Shown piece by piece: positions 25,636-34,600 of a DNA stretch of 64,000 bases. The DNA is from Sphingobacterium sp. LZ7M1. Lineage in GTDB: Bacteria; Bacteroidota; Bacteroidia; Sphingobacteriales; Sphingobacteriaceae. The notes under the pieces are model-generated. The model did not search any database. It was not told the origin of the DNA and worked only from the letters and a program-made list of their open reading frames with translations. The stretch spans positions 3,410,001-3,474,000 of the forward strand of contig NZ_CP101134.1 of assembly GCF_024296865.1 (NCBI RefSeq), in the 5' to 3' direction. The position numbers and the translations under genes are program-made. How positions within the stretch are numbered: position 1 is the stretch's first letter; each line of letters opens with the position of its first letter.

Positions 25636-27648
25636 TTACTCAAAAAGGTTATCAATTAATTGGTCATCCACGAGTTCGGCCTTGGTGACTTTCAAGGTAG
25701 ATGTCCTTTCTAATTCCGTTTCAATGGCACTAATCGCTTCCTTGTTTCTTGCCCAGGCTCTCCTTGCAATTCCATTATTGACATCAAAGAAAAGCATTTG
25801 TTTCAATTTGCGATCACTGGCTTCCGAACCGTCCAAGACCATTCCAAAACCACCATTGATTACTTCTCCCCAGCCTACACCGCCACCGTTGTGGATGGAA
25901 ACCCATGTGGCACCACGGAAACTATCTCCTATTACGTTATGGATGGCCATATCTGCAGTAAATTTACTGCCGTCATAGATATTACTGGTTTCACGATAAG
26001 GCGAATCAGTTCCGCTTACATCATGATGGTCACGACCTAAAACAACAGGAGCCGACAATCGACCATCTGCAACCGCCTGATTGAAGGCTTCAGCAATCTT
26101 CATTCTTCCCAAGGCATCAGCATAGAGGATACGAGCTTGGGAGCCCACAACCAATTTATTGTTTTCAGCTTCAGATATCCATTTTATGTTATCTTCCATC
26201 TGCTGGTAAATCTCAGATGAAGCCGCTTTTTGAAGTTCTTTCATAACTTCCAAAGCTAACTGATCGGTCAATCGGAGATCTTCAGGTTTACCTGATGTAC
26301 AAACCCATCTGAAAGGTCCAAACCCATAGTCAAAACACATTGGACCAAGGATATCCTGAACATAGGATGGATATCTAAAATCAATTCCGTTTGAAGCCAT
26401 TACCTCTGCACCGGCACGACTTGCCTCCAAAAGGAAAGCATTTCCATAATCAAAGAAATAGGTTCCTTTTGCCGCATGTCTATTGATTGCGTCTGCATGC
26501 CGAACTAAAGTCCGTTGGACTTCCTTTTTAAATTGTTCAGGGTTATTTGCGATGAGATCATTTGATTCTTCGAAACTCAGATCAACAGGATAGTATCCTC
26601 CCGACCAAGGATTGTGCAAAGAGGTTTGGTCAGAGCCAACGGTAACTGGGATATTCTGCTTATCAAATTGTTCCCATACATCAACGATGTTTCCGATATA
26701 GGCGATTGATACCACTTCCTTTTGGGCCATTGCAGCTTTTACCGCCAGGATAAGACCGTCCATATCTTCTACCAATAAATCCACCCAACCTTGTGCATGC
26801 CTCTTCCTTGCTGCTGCAGGGTTGACCTCAGCACATACGGTGATACAGCCTGCAATGTTTCCTGCTTTGGGTTGAGCACCACTCATTCCGCCCAATCCAG
26901 ATGTGACAAAAACTTTCCCTTGTATCGTTTCTCCTTCAGGAAGATGCTTTCTGAAGGCATTCATCACTGTAATTGTGGTTCCATGAACTATCCCCTGTGG
27001 TCCGATATACATATATGAACCTGCAGTCATTTGTCCATATTGGGTTACCCCTAGCGCATTGAATCTTTCCCAATCATCAGGTTTCGAATAGTTCGGGATC
27101 ATCATACCGTTCGTCACGACCACCCGTGGGGCATTTTCGGACGATGGAAAAAGTCCCATAGGATGTCCTGAATACATGTGCAGGGTTTGCTGCTCAGTCA
27201 TCTGGGACAGATATTTCATGGTCAACAGGTATTGAGCCCAGTTTTGGAAAACCGCACCATTACCACCATAAGTAATCAGTTCGTGGGGATGCTGCGCTAC
27301 AGCAGGATCCAAATTGTTCTGGATCATCAGCATAATCGCTGCAGCTTGCTGACTTTTTGCTGGGTAGGCAGAAATTGGCCTTGCATACATTTCATAATGA
27401 GGCCTGAAACGGTACATATAGATACGTCCGTATGTTCTCAGTTCCTCTAAAAACTCAGCGGCCAATTCATTATGCCACACTTTAGGAAAATAACGCAATG
27501 CATTTCGGATGGCTAACTTTTCTTCTTCAGGGCTTAGTATAGCCTTGCGTTTTGGAGCATGGCTTACTTTATTATCGAGATTGGCTTTTGCAGGTAATTC
27601 TGAAGGAATCCCTTGCATAATTGCTTCCTTAAAATCTTTTTCAATCAT
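25636..27648 (-). CDS. hutU: Urocanate hydratase
   Basis: Urocanase is an NAD-dependent enzyme that hydrates urocanate to 4-imidazolone-5-propanoate. The 670-residue sequence shows the dinucleotide-binding and active-site regions expected. These include FVTSGLGGMSGAQPKAG, GSDQTSLHNPWSGGYYP and HNGGGVGWGEVINGGFGM. I start it at 27648 (MIEKDFKEAIMQG), which leaves a 4-base gap to the hutI stop. A longer frame to 27753 exists but would overlap hutI by about 100 bases and has no family-like sequence. It is the third gene of the hut operon. Confidence 0.95.
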   Translation of the reverse strand: MIEKDFKEAIMQGIPSELPAKANLDNKVSHAPKRKAILSPEEEKLAIRNALRYFPKVWHNELAAEFLEELRTYGRIYMYRFRPHYEMYARPISAYPAKSQQAAAIMLMIQNNLDPAVAQHPHELITYGGNGAVFQNWAQYLLTMKYLSQMTEQQTLHMYSGHPMGLFPSSENAPRVVVTNGMMIPNYSKPDDWERFNALGVTQYGQMTAGSYMYIGPQGIVHGTTITVMNAFRKHLPEGETIQGKVFVTSGLGGMSGAQPKAGNIAGCITVCAEVNPAAARKRHAQGWVDLLVEDMDGLILAVKAAMAQKEVVSIAYIGNIVDVWEQFDKQNIPVTVGSDQTSLHNPWSGGYYPVDLSFEESNDLIANNPEQFKKEVQRTLVRHADAINRHAAKGTYFFDYGNAFLLEASRAGAEVMASNGIDFRYPSYVQDILGPMCFDYGFGPFRWVCTSGKPEDLRLTDQLALEVMKELQKAASSEIYQQMEDNIKWISEAENNKLVVGSQARILYADALGRMKIAEAFNQAVADGRLSAPVVLGRDHHDVSGTDSPYRETSNIYDGSKFTADMAIHNVIGDSFRGATWVSIHNGGGVGWGEVINGGFGMVLDGSEASDRKLKQMLFFDVNNGIARRAWARNKEAISAIETELERTSTLKVTKAELVDDQLIDNLFE

Positions 27649-27652
27649 GTTA

Positions 27653-28906
27653 TTAATCATTTCTAACAAACACTTCGATTCCATTTTTCCAGACTGCCTT
27701 TGGCTGTAATCCGCCTTGCAGGTAGGTAATGTTCTGGTAGTTATCCGTATCATAGATGACTAAGTCTGCCAACATCCCTTCCATCAAACGACCTCTATCA
27801 TCCAAGTTCAAGGCTTTGGCAGCCCTATAGGTAATCCCGGCCAAGAGCTCAGCATTGCTAAGTTTCTCCATGGTTGCCAAAATACTTGCGCTTTCGATCA
27901 GTTTTCCCATTGGAGCAGAACCAGGGTTCCAGTCTGTGGCAATAGCTAAACTGGCACCAGCATCCAACAGCCTCCGTGCAGGAGTAAATCCACAGCCAAT
28001 ACCTAATGATGCAGCCGGCAAGGCCACTGGAATCACGTCAGAACCTGCCAACAAACTGATCTCATTTTCAGTTGAAGCTTCTAGGTGATCTGCCGAAACT
28101 GCCGCCAATTCAACTGCCAATTTTGAACCGGAAGTGCTGAACTGATCCGCATGTACCGTCAGGTCAAAGCCCATTTCTTTGGCTTTTAGATAATATGGTA
28201 AGATTTGTTCAGCAGAGAATGCACTCTTCTCAACAAAGGCATCGATCCGATTGGTTAAATTCTCTGATCTAAGGATAGGAAAGAGCTTTTCCCCCATTTC
28301 AAAAAGGTAATCTTCTGCATTCCCCTCATAGTCCTTAGGATGCATATGGGCAGCAAGACAGGTCGAAACCAAGTCTACATAAAAGGATTGGTTTGCTTCT
28401 TTGATGGCGCGAAGGGTTTTCAATTCCTCCTCCACTTGAAGTCCATAACCACTTTTGACCTCTACGGTTGTTATACCTTGTCTCAACAGGGCATCAGCAC
28501 GTTTCAGGGTCAAAGCTTTTAATTCTTCTTGGCTACAAGCACGGGTATGTTTTACAGTACTCCAGATACCGCCACCAGCTTCTGCAATTTCTAGGTATGA
28601 ACTCCCGGCATTACGCATGGCAAAGTCATTCGCTCGGTTTCCACCGAAGGCGATATGGGTATGGCAATCAATATATCCTGGTAGAGCAACGAAATCTCCT
28701 TTCAGTTCAACGATCTCAATATCATCGGGCAAAGCCTCCTTCAATCCCTCAAAATCGCCTACCACGCTTATTTTGCCATCAACAATATAAATACCCGCTT
28801 GTTCTATGATTTCCAGTTGCTCGTCCTTTAAAGCACCTTTCAGCGGCAAATGCTGCATAGTCAGCACCTGTTTGAATGGCCCTATTAATTTTCCGTTCTC
28901 ATTCAT
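27653..28906 (-). CDS. hutI: Imidazolonepropionase
   Basis: This amidohydrolase-superfamily metalloenzyme opens the imidazolone ring to give N-formimidoyl-L-glutamate. Metal and catalytic residues are visible in DCHTHIAFGGNR, AAHMHPKDY, VHADQFSTSG and ATDWNPGS. It has 417 residues from the ATG at 28906; the frame also extends two codons to a TTG. The ATG lies 2 bases after the hutH stop, and the gene is followed after 4 bases by hutU, so all four hut genes are tightly packed. Confidence 0.95.
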   Translation of the reverse strand: MNENGKLIGPFKQVLTMQHLPLKGALKDEQLEIIEQAGIYIVDGKISVVGDFEGLKEALPDDIEIVELKGDFVALPGYIDCHTHIAFGGNRANDFAMRNAGSSYLEIAEAGGGIWSTVKHTRACSQEELKALTLKRADALLRQGITTVEVKSGYGLQVEEELKTLRAIKEANQSFYVDLVSTCLAAHMHPKDYEGNAEDYLFEMGEKLFPILRSENLTNRIDAFVEKSAFSAEQILPYYLKAKEMGFDLTVHADQFSTSGSKLAVELAAVSADHLEASTENEISLLAGSDVIPVALPAASLGIGCGFTPARRLLDAGASLAIATDWNPGSAPMGKLIESASILATMEKLSNAELLAGITYRAAKALNLDDRGRLMEGMLADLVIYDTDNYQNITYLQGGLQPKAVWKNGIEVFVRND

Positions 28907-28908
28907 GA

Positions 28909-30477
28909 TCAATAGTTTTCAAAATATTCGACATCCTTACCAAAATACGGCTTATCACTATCTTTGGCAGCTTTTCTTGCTACCTCGATCAATTCTCCAG
29001 ATTTAATGATAGCCAAAGCATTGTCCAAGATTTCCTGCATAGGTTGATCCTCTTCGATATGTGGAATCCTTGTCCTGATATGTTTATGGATGGCCTCAAT
29101 CACCGCTGTTGACTGTTTAGGATTATGAAAATCCTTAGCTTGAGCCGCACAAAGCATCTCAATGCTCAATATTTTATCAACGTTATCCAGTACCTGCAGC
29201 AGTTTTCTGCCAGAGATAGACCCCATGCTCACATGGTCTTCCTGACCTAAAGAAGTCGGAATGCTATCCGCACTTGCTGGGAAGCAAAGTCCTTTATTTT
29301 CACTAGCGATGGCAGCGGTACTATATTGAAGGATCATAAATCCAGAGTTTAAACCTGTTGCTTTCATCAACAATTTAGGAACCCCATTAGTTTCCCCTTC
29401 AAGGGATAAATAAACCCTCCTGTCGGAAATATTCCCCAATTCAGAAACTGCAAGTGTAGCATAGTCCAAAGGCAAAGCAATCGGCTGCCCATGGAAAGAT
29501 CCACCGCTGATGGTCAGTTCACTATTGATGATGATCGGGTTATCGGTTACCGAATTGATTTCCGTTTCGATGATTTCCTTAAAGTGCAACCAAGCATTTC
29601 TTGACGCCCCGTGCACTTGTGGGATACAGCGTAAAGAATAAGGATCCTGTACCCGTGAGCAATTTTTATGCGACTCCAATATTTCCGAATCTTTCAAAAG
29701 ATTGAAAATAGTCGAGGCCACAAAAGTATTTCCTTTGTAAGGCCTCAGTTGATGCAATTCAGCATAGAATGGTTTGATAGAGCCGTTCAACCCTTCAATC
29801 ATCAGTGTGGCGATCAGGTCGGCATTGTTCATCAATCTATTCATTTCCACTACAGCTTTTACACCATGGGCAGCCATGAATTGCGTTCCATTGATCAGGG
29901 CCAAACCTTCCTTGGCACCAAGTTGAATGGGTTCCATTCCAAATTCCTGAAGCACAGAAGCCGAATCAACTGACTTTCCATCCTTCCAGACCTTACCTAA
30001 CCCAATCAGCGGTAAAAACAGATGGGATAAAGGAGCCAAATCACCAGATGCACCAACCGAACCTTGCTTAGGTACAACTGGAATCACATCATTCTGAATA
30101 TGCCAGATAATACGTTCTACCGTACTCAATTGAACCCCCGAAAACCCCTTTGCCAGGGCATGCACCTTTAAGATAAGCATGAGCTTGCTCAATTCCTTAT
30201 CAATAGGCTCGCCTACCCCAACGGCATGGCTCTTTAATATATTTTCCTGTAATTTCTTGGTATCTTGAGGGCTGATCAAAGTAGTACACAGTGGCCCGAA
30301 ACCAGTGTTGATTCCATACACCACTTTTCCAGCATCTACAATCTCTTGGACATACTGGGCGCTTTGGTTTATTTTACTGATCGTTTCCTCAGTCAATAGC
30401 CCTTGGCAATCAGATTTCGCAATAGCTATGGCTATTGAACTATTCAAATAATCTTCTCCGTATTTAAATGTTTTCAT
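28909..30477 (-). CDS. hutH: Histidine ammonia-lyase
   Basis: The enzyme removes ammonia from L-histidine to give urocanate, using the self-made MIO cofactor. The MIO tripeptide Ala-Ser-Gly is in GSVGASGDLAPLSH (about residues 140-153). Other active-site segments include INGTQFMAAH, GSFHGQPIALP and SLGQEDHVSMG. The 522 residues are typical. It is the first gene of the hutH-hutI-hutU-hutG operon and is divergent from a LysR regulator across 78 bases. That gap contains a well-formed promoter and a palindrome. Confidence 0.97.
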   Translation of the reverse strand: MKTFKYGEDYLNSSIAIAIAKSDCQGLLTEETISKINQSAQYVQEIVDAGKVVYGINTGFGPLCTTLISPQDTKKLQENILKSHAVGVGEPIDKELSKLMLILKVHALAKGFSGVQLSTVERIIWHIQNDVIPVVPKQGSVGASGDLAPLSHLFLPLIGLGKVWKDGKSVDSASVLQEFGMEPIQLGAKEGLALINGTQFMAAHGVKAVVEMNRLMNNADLIATLMIEGLNGSIKPFYAELHQLRPYKGNTFVASTIFNLLKDSEILESHKNCSRVQDPYSLRCIPQVHGASRNAWLHFKEIIETEINSVTDNPIIINSELTISGGSFHGQPIALPLDYATLAVSELGNISDRRVYLSLEGETNGVPKLLMKATGLNSGFMILQYSTAAIASENKGLCFPASADSIPTSLGQEDHVSMGSISGRKLLQVLDNVDKILSIEMLCAAQAKDFHNPKQSTAVIEAIHKHIRTRIPHIEEDQPMQEILDNALAIIKSGELIEVARKAAKDSDKPYFGKDVEYFENY

Positions 30478-30496
30478 AATATTTCCCTGTGTAACC

Positions 30497-30528
30497 CAAA
30501 TTTACCTGCTATATTTGATAATTGGCAA
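30497..30528 (-). promoter_or_regulatory. Predicted hut operon promoter
   Basis: On the minus strand, TTG (30528-30526), a 21-base spacer and TAAATTTG (30504-30497) match the Bacteroidota consensus. The hutH ATG is 20 bases downstream of the -7 box. The LysR-type palindrome overlaps the -33 box and the upstream part of the spacer. Confidence 0.65.
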
Positions 30529-30534
30529 TATCAA
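30515..30534. promoter_or_regulatory. Candidate LysR-type operator between hutH and its divergent regulator
   Basis: TTGATA (30515-30520) and TATCAA (30529-30534) form a 6-bp inverted repeat around ATTGGCAA. This fits the T-N11-A pattern of LysR-type boxes. A further half-site, TGATAA, occurs just before the regulator's ATG. The position over the hut -33 box would allow inducer-dependent control. Confidence 0.5.
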
Positions 30535-30555
30535 TTTTAGCAACAACTGATAACC

Positions 30556-31455
30556 ATGAATTATCAAATAGAACTCCGACATCTCTTATATTTCAAGGTA
30601 GTAGCCGAGGAATTACACTTCAGAAGGGCCGCTGAAAGGCTATTTATTGCTCAGCCAGGACTGTCTAGGCAGATCAAGCAATTGGAGGAGCATTATGGCA
30701 CTCAACTTTTCCGCCGTGACAAGCGAAATGTAGAATTGACAGAGTCAGGCATTTACCTTAAAAAAGAGGTGGATTTGATTTTCAATGAATTGGACAATAT
30801 CAAAGACCATATTGAAAAAATATCAGAAGGAAAGATTACTTCGCTGAAGCTTGGGTTTATCGGATCTGCCGTTCAAGCCATGTTGCCCCAATTACTGGTG
30901 GAACTGAAGCAGAAACAACCATTGATCGATATTACGCTCAATGAACTCGCCAATGAGATTCAGATCGACATGATCAACAAACAAGAACTCGACTTTGGTT
31001 TTGTAAGGGTCAAGGACACTCCTATAGGCTTAAAATCAATTCCCATCTTAACGGAACATTTCTCATTGGTGGTTCCTAAAAACTCCACGGCTAGGCCAAA
31101 GGGAAAGGTCAATCTCCATGATTTTAAGGACGAATCCTTTATTCTCTTTTCCAAGGAATACAGCAATTCCTATTATGAACTGGTGATGAGTATTTTTGAA
31201 GATCATGATTTTGACCCGCACGTAGCGCTGCGTACAGTCAATGCACTAAGTATTTTTAACCTGGTGAGTCAAGGCTTAGGTGTAGCCATTGTGCCTACTT
31301 CCTTAAAAAAAGGTTATCATACCCATGTGGATTTCTTAGAGTTGAACCATCTGCCACAACGCACTACCCTATCTCTTATCTGGAGCAAAAAGAACAGAAA
31401 CCCAGGTATTCCACTGCTATTGGATATTGTTGCGGGGTTAAAAAGAAAACAATAG
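30556..31455 (+). CDS. LysR-family transcriptional regulator, probable regulator of hut
   Basis: This 299-residue DNA-binding regulator has a winged helix-turn-helix N-terminus (IELRHLLYFKVVAEELHFRRAAERL, about 5-30, with QPGLSRQIKQLEE as recognition helix). A linker helix and a periplasmic-binding-protein-like effector domain follow (about 92-295). The sequence resembles the BenM/CatM-type group. It is transcribed away from hutH across a 78-base gap containing a LysR-type palindrome, so control of the hut operon in response to histidine or urocanate is the natural inference. No direct evidence of the inducer is visible. Confidence 0.9.
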   Translation: MNYQIELRHLLYFKVVAEELHFRRAAERLFIAQPGLSRQIKQLEEHYGTQLFRRDKRNVELTESGIYLKKEVDLIFNELDNIKDHIEKISEGKITSLKLGFIGSAVQAMLPQLLVELKQKQPLIDITLNELANEIQIDMINKQELDFGFVRVKDTPIGLKSIPILTEHFSLVVPKNSTARPKGKVNLHDFKDESFILFSKEYSNSYYELVMSIFEDHDFDPHVALRTVNALSIFNLVSQGLGVAIVPTSLKKGYHTHVDFLELNHLPQRTTLSLIWSKKNRNPGIPLLLDIVAGLKRKQ

Positions 31456-31602
31456 TTTTTTCCTAAATTTAGTACCAATCAAGAGATTACTGGTAAGTAA
31501 GAAATTCAGTCCATTAACAATATTTTCAGGAGCATTATGGAATCAGCTCCATTTCTGCATCCATTGCAAAAACAAGGTTATGAACATTAAGGTTTATGTT
31601 AT

Positions 31603-34600
31603 ATGAAACAATTATTCATCCTATTATTCGCACTTTCACCCATCCTGCTATTCAGTCAAGAATCTAAAACGACAAACATGATAGAAGAAAAATGGAAAGA
31701 GGTAGACAGACTAATTTCCATTGGGAATTATGAACAGACAGCCCCTCTTCTGAATGAAATAAAAACTTACGCCAAAAAATCAAAAAATGGCCCAATGGAG
31801 CTTCGAGCGATTATTGCAGAGAGCCAATTGCTTCAAGTCAATACGACACAAGAAGATCTTTTCGATAAAGTAGACAAACACTTCCAAAACAACATCAACC
31901 AAGCAGAGGGGGTTCAAAGAAGTCTACTCTATAGTTTTTATGCCCAGTATTTAGGAAGCAATACCGATTACTACAGCGAAAGCAAGAATAAATTTTTAGA
32001 GGCAGATGAAGAAACCAAGTATAAAATCTTGGACTCCCTGTTCAATAAATCCTTGGAGAACAAAGACCTTCTCTTGAAACAACCTATTGAAGATTGGAAA
32101 TCTCTCTTTTCCAGCAGCAAAAATTTTAGCCTCAGTCCTACGCTTTACCACTTCAATAGTAATGCATACCTCGCTTTCTTGCGAGGGAACAGGGTAAAAA
32201 ATGCAGTAAAAATCAAAAATATATCAGAGGATTTGCTCAGCATCAATAAGAAAGCAGGATACGCTGATGCGACCTCCTATCTAATGGTGAACAATATTTC
32301 CCCTAGCTATCAAAAAAAAGATGGCTATGTTGATGCTTTAAAAAACGTAATCGCTCAAAACAAAAGCGATTATAACGCGTTCATCTATACCATCATTGCA
32401 GAAACATTGCACAACAATAATGATACAAAAAACGCAGTTGAATATCTAGCCAAAGCAAAACAAGAGTATCCAAAATCACCTTGGATCAAGGATGTTGAGC
32501 TCATGGATCAACGATTTAAAAGTGTGGAAATACAGTTTTATAATAAGCAGATTAATCCTTCCAATGTCAACAGTCCGGTCCAGCTCTCCTTTAAAAATGC
32601 GGAAAAGCTCTACTTGAAAGTTTTCAATGTGACCAATACCCCAACAAACTATAAGAAATTTGAAGTAAAATTAGATAGCATAACGAAAAAAGTAGGGGTA
32701 AATGCGACGGAGGTGTATGAAGAGGAAATTCCAATAAAATCATTTGATGATTATAAACGACATTCTACCATTTACAAGATAAATGCTCTTCCTTTTGGCA
32801 ATTATGTAGCCCTTATTTCAAACAATCCTGAATTCAAAGCTGATGGTCTATTCAATACCGTGTCCTCATCAAGTTTTATTGTTTCGGATTTATTTAACTA
32901 CACAGAACTGGAGAAAGGGAAGAATACAGAATATCTTTTCAAAGGTTTGCTGATCAATCGAAAGACGGGTTTGCCTTATGCTGATAAATCGTTGGAGATC
33001 TATGATGTAAATTCAGGAAAAGCACCAAAGCTGGTTCATAAAATGAAAACTAATCAGAATGGAGAGTTTTCAGTAGATATCAATAAGGATTCATATTATC
33101 GCTATCAATCTGGGGCGATGCTTTACCTTGCCGAGGAAAAGCAGATCATCGACATGGCTGCTCCTTTAAATTATAGCTTTTCGCAGATCGAGAAAGAAGA
33201 GGATAGGGTTAGGTTCAATACCAAGATCCTAACCGATAGAAGGATTTATAGACCCGGTCAAAAGCTTTACTTCAAAGGAATTGTTTATAACAACAGCTCA
33301 TTAAGTGGAAAAGTAATAGAAGGTAAAAAACTAGATGTGATACTTCAGGATGCCAACGGTCAGAAGGTAGACTCCTTGTCATTGACCAGCAATGCATTTG
33401 GTTCTGTAAATGGAGACCTTCAAATCCCAGCCAATACCTTGGCGGGTGGGTTCAATATCCTGATTATGGATAAAGAAAACCAAATTGGCTATCACTACCT
33501 AAATGTGGAAGAGTATAAGCGTCCAACCTTTAGTGTTAAATTTGAACCCAATAAGGAAACCTATAAACGCTCAGATATAGCCGAATTCATAGGAAAAGTA
33601 GAATCCTATTCCGGTGTGCCACTTGTAGGTGCTTCGGTGAATTACAAAGTTCGAATAAACTCCTATGGTCGTAATTATACCAATTTCACATTAGCCGACA
33701 GTTCAATAATCGCTGATGAGCAAGGAAAATTTACCATCAGGGTTCCACTGGAAGATACCGCATTAAATAAATTGGAAGATTTCAACATCAGTGTAACTGC
33801 TGAGGTCGTGAATCAGACCGGAGAAATGCAGCAAGCATCTGTTTTTTACACCTATTCGGATAAGCCTTGGGTAATCAATATTCAAGGTCCAAGAATAGAA
33901 GAAGCAGGTAAATGGAATAAATTATTCATCAGTACCGTGAATAAAAACAACCAGCCCTTGCCCTTGACCGGTGAGATAAAAATCTATAAGTATCCTGAGC
34001 CTAATATTGCTTTACCGGATCAATATGACAATATATTTAAAAATGTGGATTACCATATTTTCAGTAATGCAGAGTACAAAAAACTTTTCCCAACCTCATT
34101 TGATGAGTCTTTAATCATCAAGAAACCAACAGAATTGGTAAAAACCTATTCCTTTGACACAAGGGATACGAGCCTTGTGAAAATAGATTCCAACCTGTTT
34201 CCAAAAGGAAAGTATTACGTTGAGGTCATTTCAATCCAAGGAAAAGATACCATAAGAAGTCAAGCAGATGTGAGCATTTTCGACCCTGTAACCAAAAAGA
34301 GCAGTGATCATGACTTTCTCACATACAGTTTTGATAAACCAAATTATGGTCTGGATGAACAGGTCAAATTAAATTTCTATACAGATGTCCCTAATGCAAA
34401 GGAGATTTTTCTTTTTCCAAGTAACTCCTTTGGTAAACAAGAGACCTTTACCATTCCTGTAAAGAATGGCCGAGCAACCTATGAATTCAAATTTGATAAG
34501 GAAAAGTTTGCACGAGGTTATCAATTAGACGCTATATTAATTGTAGACAACCAGATTGAAAATAAATTCATCAGCGCTCCTAAGCGAACTGATGATCAAG

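Noticed and set aside
27649..27753. Extended N-terminus for hutU
   Set aside because: The extra 35 residues overlap hutI in another frame and are unlike urocanase; the ATG at 27648 gives normal length and a 4-base gap.
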